Origin: CALANV01 sp036381615
GTDB taxonomy: Bacteria > Pseudomonadota > Alphaproteobacteria > CACIAM-22H2
Assembly: GCA_036381615.1 (NCBI GenBank)
Contig: DASVCL010000066.1
Location: 1-64,000 of the forward strand
Reading direction: 5' to 3'
Length of the DNA stretch: 64,000 nt
Position numbers and translations under genes: made by a program. Numbering within the stretch: the first letter of the stretch is position 1; each line of letters begins with the position of its first letter. Below, piece after piece: positions 37,295 through 45,348 of this stretch. The notes under the pieces are model-generated. The model made no database searches. It was not told the DNA's origin and saw only the letters and a list, made by a program, of their open reading frames with translations.

Positions 37295-38122
37295 TCAGTC
37301 GGTCCAACGCCGGTGCAGCCACAACCACTGCTCGGGGCGATGGTGGATCCAGCTCTCGATGAGCGAATTAAGGCGTCCGATGATCGCCCGCTCGTCGGTC
37401 TTGCGGTCGCCGGTCGGCGACAGATCGACGGCCGGATGGACCGTCAGCCGGAAATGGGCGCCGCACACGCGGTCGATCTGGGCGGGAAGGATGGCGCAGT
37501 CGAACTTCAGGGCCAGATGCGCGATCGCGCGTGTCGTCATCGCCTCGCGCCCGAAGAACGGGACGGGGATCCCCGTCCTTGTCTTTTGAGCGATGATGAT
37601 GCCGAGATGCTGGCCTGCCGCGAACCGACGCATGACGAGCCGCAGGCCCGCCATGCCCTTCGGGACGAAGCTGAGTGCCCCCTCCTCGTGGCGGCAGCGG
37701 CGCACGAGAAGGTCGATCCACGGATTGTTGAGCGGCCGATAAAGCAGGTTGAGCGGCGTGCCATGGCGGGCGGCGACCGGCGGCGCGACCTCCCAGTTTC
37801 CGAGATGTGCGGCGAAGTAGATGATCGGCTTGCCGCGTGCCAGTGCCCGGCGGATGTGCTCAGCCCCCACGAGTTCGACGCGCGCCGCAATGTTCTTGAG
37901 ATGCGGATACTCCGCGGCGACGCGGCCCAGGTTTTCCCACATGCCGCGGACGATCGTCCCGATCTGGTGCGCCGGCATGTGGGGGGAGACGAGCTGAAGA
38001 TGGCGGCGCGCGCGGTGCGATATGCCGAGGCGCGGTCCGGTGGCGCGTGCGATCCGGCCACCGAGCGCCGAAGTCGTATCGATCGGCAGTGATCCGAACA
38101 GTTTTAGGCCGGCGCGGACCAC
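37295..38122 (-). CDS. HtrB/LpxL-like lipid A acyltransferase
   Basis: 275 residues from a GTG. The LPLAT motif FAAHLGNWE supplies the catalytic His-x4-Glu; RPLNNPWID and FFGREAMTTRAIAHLAL are the next conserved blocks; the C-terminus EQWLWLHRRW is the family signature. It transfers an acyl chain to a Kdo-lipid A-type acceptor at the inner membrane. Family members are usually about 290-310 residues with an N-terminal anchor helix, so the start may lie upstream or be damaged: a tandem duplication sits just before it (38150-38173). Convergent with the gene at 36143. Confidence 0.88.
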   Translation of the reverse strand: MVRAGLKLFGSLPIDTTSALGGRIARATGPRLGISHRARRHLQLVSPHMPAHQIGTIVRGMWENLGRVAAEYPHLKNIAARVELVGAEHIRRALARGKPIIYFAAHLGNWEVAPPVAARHGTPLNLLYRPLNNPWIDLLVRRCRHEEGALSFVPKGMAGLRLVMRRFAAGQHLGIIIAQKTRTGIPVPFFGREAMTTRAIAHLALKFDCAILPAQIDRVCGAHFRLTVHPAVDLSPTGDRKTDERAIIGRLNSLIESWIHHRPEQWLWLHRRWTD

Positions 38123-38547
38123 GGCGCTCTCGAGCGGCCGCGACAGATAGCATTACAGATAGCATTTGAGCCAGTGGCCATGGGCCTTGTCCCGCGCCAT
38201 GGAGAGGCGCTGGTCCTGGTCGATGTCGGCGGCCCCGTACGCCGGCCTCGGATGACATTGGTGCATCGGCTCGGCAGTCTCCCCGCCGACGCCGCGCGCG
38301 CGGGATTCGAAACGCTGCGGTGGCCGCCGCCGAAGTCTGTGTGCCGTTGCGCCGGACCGTTCAGAAGGGTCGATCACGTCGGGGGGCAAACCGCCTCCGA
38401 GGGCCGATTACGCGAGCGCGACAAACGCGGCGCGGCGCCCGCACGCCGACAATCCATTCCGTCGGCAATGGACTGGTTCGCTCGAGAGTGTCCGTTCGTC
38501 GCACGGGATGGCGTGCAATGCAGCGTTCGTCTCGCCCGTCGGGGATC
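38123..38547. other. Intergenic with a short tandem duplication
   Basis: No supported gene. ACAGATAGCATT occurs twice in tandem at about 38150-38173, immediately upstream of the acyltransferase. The rest shows only chance frames. Confidence 0.45.
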
Positions 38548-39027
38548 TCATTTGTAGAGCGTCGCGGCGGCGCGTCCGAGGGCGCGTTCGACGGCGGGGC
38601 GCCATGCGTTTCGCCACCATTTTGCCCAGGCGGCCGTCGGCTCCGCCGCGGTCGCCGCCACCACGGGGCGGATGACGATGACGTCGCAGTATCCGCTTCG
38701 CTTCTCGGCGATCCACTTGTTGGTGCGGTTGTTGCCGTCAAGGACAAAGAACCGGTCGCCGCATCGCGCAACCACGATGGGGTAGCTCTCGAACCGTGGC
38801 CGCGCCCGCCCGTGCCAGCGGACGAGGCGCTTCAGATCCTCGGCCGTCCACGATTCAAGCGTGGCGACACAGGTGCCGCGATCCAGCCGGGGCATGCCCC
38901 GCAGTCGTTGGTGGCGGACATGGCGGGCGAAAAGCCGGTTCAGCGCGTCGGTCGGCGTGAAGTCACGTCCCGGCCGCTGGTGAAACGCCAAGAGCTGGTC
39001 GATGATCTGCCAGACCGTCTCGTCCAT
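38548..39027 (-). CDS. Conserved-looking protein with ParB-like DGNNR motif
   Basis: 159 residues. The middle reads YPIVVARCGDRFFVLDGNNRTNKWIAEKR when taken in parts (PIVV, then VLDGNNRTNKW), closely resembling the ParB/Srx box (VIDGhHRxxA) used for nucleotide binding in ParB-fold proteins. The N-terminal half is helical; the C-terminus is Trp/Arg/Ala-rich. No helix-turn-helix was seen. Its biochemical role is unknown; it stands alone. Confidence 0.65.
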   Translation of the reverse strand: MDETVWQIIDQLLAFHQRPGRDFTPTDALNRLFARHVRHQRLRGMPRLDRGTCVATLESWTAEDLKRLVRWHGRARPRFESYPIVVARCGDRFFVLDGNNRTNKWIAEKRSGYCDVIVIRPVVAATAAEPTAAWAKWWRNAWRPAVERALGRAAATLYK

Positions 39028-39238
39028 GGACGAAGTTCTTGAATTGCAACGACATGGCTGCAGGCGACCCGGCTTCGCGCCGGGGCCATCAGATGATGAA
39101 CGAGCCTAGCCGTACTTCGTTCCATGCGAGATGGGGCCCCGCCGCCCGGCATTTACTCCTCTGGAATAGACGAAGGCATAGTGCTGTTCCCCGCGTCAGT
39201 GCGCGTATACTTGCGGCTGTTGAGATGAGGGGCAGGGC

Positions 39239-39484
39239 ATGACCGCTCGGACAGCATGGGCCCTCGTCGGCGGACTTGTCGGGCTCGTGGTTGCTGGTTG
39301 CCAGTCGGCAGAGGAGTTGCGCACGGCCGATGCGACCCGATGCACGGCGTACGGATTCGAACAAGGCTCGAACGAGTTCGCCGGTTGCCTGCAACGGGAG
39401 AGTCTGGCGCGACGCTACGGCTATGATGCGCGGGCGTGGCCGCCTTATCCGCCGGGGTACGGTTGGGGCCGCATGTGGTGGTAG
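39239..39484 (+). CDS. Small lipoprotein (hypothetical)
   Basis: 81 residues with AGGGGCAGGGC before the ATG. The signal ends in a lipobox (LVVAGCQS, Cys21), so lipid-anchored. The mature part has two further cysteines (RCTAYGFEQGSNEFAGC), a pattern shared by a group of small alphaproteobacterial lipoproteins, and a Tyr/Pro/Gly/Trp-rich tail. No function known. Confidence 0.8.
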   Translation: MTARTAWALVGGLVGLVVAGCQSAEELRTADATRCTAYGFEQGSNEFAGCLQRESLARRYGYDARAWPPYPPGYGWGRMWW

Positions 39485-39673
39485 CCGGCCGAGCCGTCAC
39501 TGAGGACGGCGCCGATCGGCCTGGATCGGACGGTGAGCGCCAACGAGACGGGGGCCGACGGCAAAGGCCCGGAGCTGCGCGACCCCGGGCCTGTCATCAG
39601 TAATGCGTCAGGAACTCCAAGGGCTTACGAGACCGTTGCCGGCCCTGGCGGGTGGCGCATGGCCCACGCACCA

Positions 39674-40111
39674 TCAGCCGTGACGGCCGGCAGCATCCGT
39701 CTCCAATGCATTCGCTGTCTCGTCGTTCTCGTGAGCGACGTCGATGACGGTCAGCGACTTCACGCGGCCGTCGGGCGTCTCATACGAGATTGAATCGCCG
39801 GTCGATACGCCAAGCAGCGCCGCGCCGACCGGGGTCAGGACTGAAATTCCGCCGGGCTGCTGGCGAGCCTCGTCGGGGTAAACGAGACGAGCGGTGCTGA
39901 CGCGACCGGACTCGTCGTCGCGGAATCGGACCGTGGCATGCATCGTCACCACGTTCGCCGGAACATCCTGATCCGGCAGCACGCGGGCACGGCTGAGCTC
40001 TCCGAGAAGAAATTCGCCGACCTTTCCCATGCGATCGACGACAGCGCCGCCAAGCAGCGTATCGAGCCGTCGGAAATCGCGGCGGCTGAGAATGATATCC
40101 GGCTGGTTCAT
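39674..40111 (-). CDS. Rnk/GreA-family regulator
   Basis: 145 residues; GGAGGG upstream of the ATG. N-terminus IILSRRDFRRLDTLL is the Rnk-type short helix; the C-terminal FKBP-like GreA/GreB domain includes YPDEARQQPGGISVLTPVGAALLGVSTGDSI. Rnk-like proteins bind RNA polymerase through this domain without the long Gre coiled coil, altering transcription or nucleotide kinase levels. The C-terminus is acidic. Confidence 0.9.
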   Translation of the reverse strand: MNQPDIILSRRDFRRLDTLLGGAVVDRMGKVGEFLLGELSRARVLPDQDVPANVVTMHATVRFRDDESGRVSTARLVYPDEARQQPGGISVLTPVGAALLGVSTGDSISYETPDGRVKSLTVIDVAHENDETANALETDAAGRHG

Positions 40112-40580
40112 GATCTATCCCTCCATGTCGAGAGATCTTGTTGAAGTCTAAGGTCCGGACACAGATCCTGGGCACGGACTGTGCTGCCAGGGGTTCGTGC
40201 CGACGCAGGCCACCTGGCAAGGGCCTGCTGTCGGCGGACTGACAGCTGTATGGTTGTTGTTGGAAGTGTGGCCCCGGATCCCGGCGCGGCGTCACGACGC
40301 CGCGTCATGCATCACGGGGCATGGAATTCCGGTTTTGCGCAGCTCGCCAGCAGGACGCACCAGCTGATCTTCGCAACCGCGATATGTGACTGCGCGTGGA
40401 ACATGGTGTTAATCATATAGGGAGAAGAGGCCAAGCTCGCAAGAGGGCGATGGTAGGGTTTGCCGTTTTGATCGTCGGTGGAAGCGAAACGTATGACAGG
40501 GCAGGGTACCGGTCGCCCGCGGCGCGAACCGTAGCGGCGTTCGTTATCCGAACGGTCCGATCGGGAGGCGATAAAGGGCA
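40112..40580. other. Divergent intergenic region
   Basis: 469 bases between the minus-strand Rnk gene and the plus-strand small membrane gene, with no supported gene. 40380-40425 is relatively AT-rich (GTGTTAATCATATAGGG) and could be promoter DNA. Confidence 0.4.
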
Positions 40581-40811
40581 ATGACACGACCAGGATCCAC
40601 GCAACGCGGCTCGCTGCTCGGCTGGGCGGCTCTTCTGATCGCGGTCGTAACGGCAATCGTCTGGATTGTTGTGGCGTTGTCGTCGGGAGATGAGACCATA
40701 AGCGTACATGGCTGGATTGCGCTCGCGCTCGGGATCGTGGGCACGGCCATGGTGGCCGGGGTTCTCATGTGGCTGCTCTTCAAGAGCAGTCGGGGCGGTC
40801 ACGACCGGTGA
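40581..40811 (+). CDS. Small two-span membrane protein (hypothetical)
   Basis: 76 residues. Two hydrophobic helices (about 12-33 and 43-66) are joined by a short loop; the tail is basic and polar. GGAGGCG and AAGGGC lie upstream of the ATG. It is followed 68 bases later by the PAP2 phosphatase gene in the same direction and may be co-transcribed. Family not recognised. Confidence 0.7.
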   Translation: MTRPGSTQRGSLLGWAALLIAVVTAIVWIVVALSSGDETISVHGWIALALGIVGTAMVAGVLMWLLFKSSRGGHDR

Positions 40812-40879
40812 CGTGGTGCCGCGGCATGGCGGCTGCACCCGGCGGATCCGTGCGCCCCGACGAAGCGTGAGAGCTGACG

Positions 40880-41803
40880 ATGTCTTCGCACGCGTCGTTC
40901 ATCGTCATCGTGACCGCCTTCACGACGGTGCTGTTCCTGGCCGTACTGCACCGGTCCGCATGGTGCCTCGTCGGGATCGCGCAGCGGGCGGCCGTGCGGA
41001 TCGCCGGCGGTTCGCTTGCCATGCGGCTCATGGCGCATGCACGACCCATTGGCGCCGTCGTCGCGGTTCGCGCACCGGGTCTCTACGCCGTCCTTGTCGC
41101 GCGGACTCGCACCGACCGCTTCACGGGGTTGCCGCTCACCCTCATCGTGTGCGCGGCGGCTTATGTAGCGTTTCTGTTCGGCGGCCTGATCGAGGAGTTG
41201 CTCGAGGCGGACGAGGTCGTCTGGTTCGACATGGCTGTCAACAGGGCCCTGGATGGCGCGCGGATCCAGCCGTTCCTCGGCGCTTTCCTGTGGATCACGA
41301 AGATGGGCGAGGGGCCCGCGGTCACGGCCGTCTGTTTCGCCGCAACGGCATTCCTGGCGCTCGAGCGACGCTGGCGCTTTGTCCCTGGGCTGTGGACGAC
41401 GATGATCGGCGCTCAGGTGACCACATGGATCGGCAAGTACGCGATCGGCCGCGACCGCCCCGAGTTTCTCGAGATCGTCACCGCCGATTCCCCGGCGTTC
41501 CCGAGCGGCCACGCAACCGCTGCGATGGCCGTTTACGGGTTCCTCGCCTACACGATGCTGCGCCGAATGAAAGGGTTGCGCGCGCGTTTCGAGATCGTGT
41601 TCTGGACGGCGATTCTGATCGGCATCATCGGATTCAGCCGGATCTATCTTCGCGTCCACTACGTCAGCGACGTTGCGAGCGGCTTCCTCGTCGGAATCTT
41701 CTGGCTGCTCGTCGGCGTCGTGGTCGCCGAATGGAGCCGGGGCCGGGCCCCCGGCATATCCGGGCCGGATGAACGCGCCCCACGTGGACCTGCGCCGCCG
41801 TAA
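40880..41803 (+). CDS. PAP2-family membrane phosphatase
   Basis: 307 residues with six or so hydrophobic helices. The three PAP2 active-site blocks are present in order: KYAIGRDRP, FPSGHATA and SRIYLRVHYVSD. Family members dephosphorylate undecaprenyl pyrophosphate, phosphatidic acid or similar lipid phosphates at the outer face of the inner membrane; recycling of the polyprenyl carrier for the polysaccharide locus is a reasonable but unproven role. The first 90 residues form an extra hydrophobic extension. Confidence 0.9.
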   Translation: MSSHASFIVIVTAFTTVLFLAVLHRSAWCLVGIAQRAAVRIAGGSLAMRLMAHARPIGAVVAVRAPGLYAVLVARTRTDRFTGLPLTLIVCAAAYVAFLFGGLIEELLEADEVVWFDMAVNRALDGARIQPFLGAFLWITKMGEGPAVTAVCFAATAFLALERRWRFVPGLWTTMIGAQVTTWIGKYAIGRDRPEFLEIVTADSPAFPSGHATAAMAVYGFLAYTMLRRMKGLRARFEIVFWTAILIGIIGFSRIYLRVHYVSDVASGFLVGIFWLLVGVVVAEWSRGRAPGISGPDERAPRGPAPP

Positions 41804-41809
41804 TCTGGA

Positions 41810-42622
41810 TTATCGCGGCGCGCCGGCGGCACCCGGGGCCTGCAAGCCCGGCCCCTGAACCAGGACTTCGACGCGACGGTTGAGTTGTCGTCCCTGCGCC
41901 GTCTCGTTGCTGGCGACAGGCAGGGTTTCGCCGAAGCCTTGCGTCTCGATGCGGCTGGAATCGATGCCACGCGCCGTCAGTGCCCGCCGCACGGAATCGG
42001 CTCGCATCTGGGACAAGCTCATGTTGTAGTCGGAATTGCCGGTGCTGTCGGTGTGGCCTTCGACCAACAGCCGATACTCCGGATGCTGCTGCATGAAGGT
42101 TGCGATTCGGTCCAGATTCGTCGTGGCCCCGGGCAGAAGGTCGGCGCTGTTGACCCTGAACAGCACGTCGCCGAGCGTGAGGACCGGGCCTCGCGGAGTC
42201 TGCCGCGCCTGCAGGTCGGCGAGCTCCTGCTCGAGCCGCTGCGTTTCCTCCGTCCGCCCCGCTAGCAATGTCTTCGTGCGCTCGGCCTCGGCCATGCGGA
42301 TCTGTTCCTGCGTCGCCCGCGTGGTTGCGACCTCGCGTGCGATCGCCGCTTGCTGCATGGCGATATAAGCCTCGTGATTGACCTGCGCCGGATCTGCGCC
42401 GTCCTGCCAGCTGGCCTCGGCCTGCCCGAGCGACTCCCGCGCCTTCGACAGCTCCAGCGGCGCCTGCTGGGCGACGACCGGATCTTGTGACACGGACGAA
42501 ACCTGGCTGCGTGCGGCCTCGAGGTTGGGGTTCGTCTGCGGGGTGGTGCTGCATGCGGACAACCCCAGGCCGAGGAATGCCGCAAAGGCTGACGCCCGCG
42601 CACATGTAACGACTCGCCACAT
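41810..42622 (-). CDS. OmpA-family lipoprotein with DUF4398-like coil
   Basis: 270 residues from the ATG at 42622 with AGGAG upstream; the frame continues into the neighbouring gene but that part is shadow. Signal ends in a lipobox (LGLSACST). Residues 30-145 are a helical, coiled-coil DUF4398-like region. The C-terminal OmpA domain shows LFRVNSADLLPGA, LLVEGHTDSTGNSDYN and LSQMRADSVRRALTARGI with the NRRVEV end, including the peptidoglycan-binding Asp and Arg. It tethers the outer membrane to the cell wall. Paired with the next lipoprotein gene. Confidence 0.9.
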   Translation of the reverse strand: MWRVVTCARASAFAAFLGLGLSACSTTPQTNPNLEAARSQVSSVSQDPVVAQQAPLELSKARESLGQAEASWQDGADPAQVNHEAYIAMQQAAIAREVATTRATQEQIRMAEAERTKTLLAGRTEETQRLEQELADLQARQTPRGPVLTLGDVLFRVNSADLLPGATTNLDRIATFMQQHPEYRLLVEGHTDSTGNSDYNMSLSQMRADSVRRALTARGIDSSRIETQGFGETLPVASNETAQGRQLNRRVEVLVQGPGLQAPGAAGAPR

Positions 42623-42644
42623 GATTCTTCTCCTCTGCTGGCGG

Positions 42645-43025
42645 TCAGCGGCTTTGCCGCTGCATCTCTTGCTGGAGCGTGCCGATGCCCTCGCGCACCT
42701 GCTGCAGGGCGGCTTTAGCGGCAGCAGAGTTTGACTTGCTGCTGGCGAGCTGCGCATCAACCTCCGCCTCGCGGGCAAGGCGGGCCGCCTGCTCGTATTC
42801 TTCCTGCCGTGTGGCGGCCTCAGCGCGACTGAGCTTTTCGCGCGCGCCGTTGAGCTCGACGGGTGCACGTTGTGCGGCGTCGTTCCGCTCGGCATCCTCG
42901 ATTGCGGCACGTGCCGTGCTGAGTTGCGCCGTCGGCGGCTCGCCGGAAGCGCAGCCTGCCAGCAAGAGCATCGACGCTCCCAGCGCCGATGCCAGGACCG
43001 GTCTTGGTCCAATCTGCGACATCAT
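42645..43025 (-). CDS. DUF4398-type lipoprotein
   Basis: 126 residues. Lipobox LLAGCASG near residue 25, then a helical Ala/Glu/Arg-rich DUF4398-like region (STARAAIEDAERNDAAQ, ELNGAREKLSRAEAA). It lacks the OmpA domain of its downstream partner but shares the same coil, suggesting a duplicated origin and possible interaction. The two genes are 22 bases apart in one operon. Confidence 0.85.
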   Translation of the reverse strand: MMSQIGPRPVLASALGASMLLLAGCASGEPPTAQLSTARAAIEDAERNDAAQRAPVELNGAREKLSRAEAATRQEEYEQAARLAREAEVDAQLASSKSNSAAAKAALQQVREGIGTLQQEMQRQSR

Positions 43026-43184
43026 GGGGCTGAATCCTTTGGGTTGACCGGAGTGGGAATCAGCCTCGACCCGAAGGGCAGGCCGATTGTTCCCATGCTA
43101 CGAACGTCGAATGGGCCGCCGGGTTTCACCAAATTACCGCGGGCGGCCGGCGGTTCCGCCGCAGATAGATTTGAAGCGCGGCTT

Positions 43185-44003
43185 TTATCGGGCGTTATAT
43201 GGTGCCGGATCTTGCCGATGCCGGGCGGATGCTTGATGCGCGTGTGCATCGACGTGCATCAGTGGGGGCGCGGCGCGGTCGACGCCGGCGATTTCACGGA
43301 CCAGCTTGTTGGTGATGGCGTGGGCGAAGGATGTGAAATCGTCGACGACGATGACGAAGGCGCCCGGCCCGCCCACGACATTCTCGCGGTAATAGAGCTC
43401 GAGCCCGCCCGGCGGGTGAGTGTGCAGCGGATTCCAGGGCATCGGCTCGGGGCTCAAGATGACTAGGCCGTTGATCGTGATGCCGGCTGCGACGGCATCG
43501 TCGCGTGCACGAGCGGGGCTTCGCCCGTCCGTGTTCGTCCCGTCTCCGGATATGTCGATCGTGCGACGCAGACTCTCGTGGTTGCTGCGCGCGAACTGGG
43601 CGACGGCAAAGTCGATGGCCGCGCCGATTGCAGTGCGGTTGGCGAATTGGCGCGGAACGGACAGCAGTGCATCCGCGAATGCCCCGGCCGTTTCGTCGTC
43701 CTCGATCACCGTCCAGTCGACGATCACATGTTGCGAATCCATGCCGGACCATTCCAGGAAACAGACCGCGATCCGGCCGATCGGGCCCGAACGGATCGCC
43801 TGCAGGACACGGGGATCCTTGAATGCCGCTGCGTAGCCTTGCCGCTGAAGCTGGAATTCACCGTCGTCGATGCTACGGGACACATCGGCGGCGAGCACGA
43901 GTTGCACGTCGACGGTGGTTGCGGCTGCGGTCGTGGCCGAAGACAGGCTGGCCCAGGCGACGAGACCGGCGGCGATCAACCGCGCAAACGCTCTCCTCAA
44001 CAT
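43185..44003 (-). CDS. DUF1194 VWA-like exported protein
   Basis: 272 residues from the ATG at 44003, with GAGGTG upstream. Signal peptide about 1-26, then VDVQLVLAADVSRSID (the DxSxS-like MIDAS of the VWA fold), RRTIDISGDGTNTDGR and GAFVIVVDDF as in DUF1194. The family is exported and of unknown function in alphaproteobacteria. The C-terminal 30 residues are His-rich. No partner gene is adjacent. Confidence 0.87.
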   Translation of the reverse strand: MLRRAFARLIAAGLVAWASLSSATTAAATTVDVQLVLAADVSRSIDDGEFQLQRQGYAAAFKDPRVLQAIRSGPIGRIAVCFLEWSGMDSQHVIVDWTVIEDDETAGAFADALLSVPRQFANRTAIGAAIDFAVAQFARSNHESLRRTIDISGDGTNTDGRSPARARDDAVAAGITINGLVILSPEPMPWNPLHTHPPGGLELYYRENVVGGPGAFVIVVDDFTSFAHAITNKLVREIAGVDRAAPPLMHVDAHAHQASARHRQDPAPYNAR

Positions 44004-44164
44004 GCCTGCACCTCGCATCGGGTGAACGATTGAGTGTACCCGATGGTACGGCTCTGGGCATCGGGTGTTGCGTCCTGCCGTCGTGGCTCGGGAACGGGGG
44101 GAAAGGACAGGGCGTTGGCCTTGGCGGCCCCGCAGGTCGGGATCGCAGCGAAGGAGGTGAATCA

Positions 44165-44431
44165 ATGACGCACACCAGTCATGACAAGGCTGGTGGGACG
44201 ACGTCCGAGCGACTGACGTTTGAACAGATCAGGTCGATCGTCGGCGACATTGCCGACCCCAAGGCGACGGCGATCGCCGCCACGGGTGCATCGGCCGACG
44301 AGCTGTGGCAGGCGTATCTTTACGCACAGGGATACGGGGACGTGCTCGACCGCAGCGGTCACTCGCTGACCGGCGTCGTCGCCGAGATCTACGATATCCT
44401 GACGGCGGACGAAGAGCTCGACGAGCGCTGA
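44165..44431 (+). CDS. 88-residue cytoplasmic protein (hypothetical)
   Basis: The ATG at 44165 is preceded by a near-perfect GAAGGAGGTGA, which decides the start inside a longer open frame. The product is acidic and helical (RLTFEQIRSIVGDIADPK, ATGASADELWQAYLYAQ), with no signal or membrane segment. The strong ribosome-binding site and the clean amino-acid composition support a real gene. Family not recognised. Confidence 0.72.
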   Translation: MTHTSHDKAGGTTSERLTFEQIRSIVGDIADPKATAIAATGASADELWQAYLYAQGYGDVLDRSGHSLTGVVAEIYDILTADEELDER

Positions 44432-44472
44432 TCGACGTCCGGTCCGACGGGACGATCGCGCGCGGTGATCGA

Positions 44473-44727
44473 TCAGTTTTCCTGCTTCAGCCACGTGACC
44501 AGCGCGCATCCGATTTGCGCGACGGCGCCGCCGATCACGGCCGCGACGAGAACGGTTATGTCCGATACGACCCAGTCGGGCACGGCGTCGAACAATGGCA
44601 TGAATTTCACCTCCATGCCCGATCGCTCCTGCAACAGGCGGGCGCCGGCTGCGAGCGCGGCGCCCGCCGCGCCGATCAGGCAAACGGGGCTGCCCAGCCC
44701 CCAGTCGGTTCCGTTCGGACGGCTCAT
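44473..44727 (-). CDS. Small membrane protein (hypothetical)
   Basis: 84 residues. Two hydrophobic segments (about 13-30 and 54-78) with a polar loop between; it ends TWLKQEN. No family is recognised and no catalytic residue stands out. Convergent with the gene at 44165. Confidence 0.55.
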   Translation of the reverse strand: MSRPNGTDWGLGSPVCLIGAAGAALAAGARLLQERSGMEVKFMPLFDAVPDWVVSDITVLVAAVIGGAVAQIGCALVTWLKQEN

Positions 44728-45348
44728 GCCGCCCCTCGGCGGAATGGGTATCGCCCACTCGACGCACTGCGTTGCGAACGACCTCCGGTATTCGCGCCCG
44801 CATGCCGGCCGGTCGCGGTCAGGAACGGGTATTCGACGGACATCTCGATGTTTTTCGATCGCGGTGATGGCAGCTTCCTAAGACGCAGCCGATACCGGAC
44901 CCGTCGAGGATCGCCGTTTCCGCATTGTCGAGATAGGCCGGCTCAAGCTGCGGGATGAGGTTTAGCGTCAGACTCTCGTCAGTGTCGACCGTAATCCGGT
45001 ACGCCGGCGCGGCATCCAGCTCACGGCCGGACGGCGTCATCGCGACGTACCGATGCGGCGATGCGGGCCCGGGAGGAATCACCGTGCGCCTCGCGGCAGG
45101 AGAGCGCACCAGCCTATTCTTCTTTGAATTAAGAAATAATCAAACGAGCTTGGCTGTTCATTTCAGTCATAGACGATGAATATGCAATAAAACCATAGGT
45201 TTAGATTTTAGGAATCAACGGACTGTTAACCATAATTTTACTGCGCGCGGACTAATCCGAGTGGCGAGAACCGGGCGCCTCTCGTGCGGCGGCCGGCACG
45301 ACCACTGGTCCGTCCGCGGTTCGTCGCGGGCACGGACCCAAGCCGGAG
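44728..45348. other. Intergenic, with a strongly AT-rich segment
   Basis: 621 bases. A 96-residue minus-strand frame at 44819-45109 has a plausible middle (YRITVDTDESLTLNLIPQLE) but no good start and is not called firmly. 45120-45240 is the most AT-rich DNA in the window (GAATTAAGAAATAATCAAAC, then CAATAAAACCATAGG); it probably holds the promoter of the ABC exporter at 45349, but could be a nucleoid-protein binding region. Confidence 0.45.

Noticed and set aside
41810..43012. Single 400-residue minus-strand protein
   Set aside because: Contains two genes in different frames; the lipobox, start and AGGAG at 42622 define the OmpA protein, and 42645-43025 is separate.
44819..45109. 96-residue minus-strand frame with plausible central sequence
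   Set aside because: No ribosome-binding site, ragged ends and no family; mentioned only within the intergenic entry.
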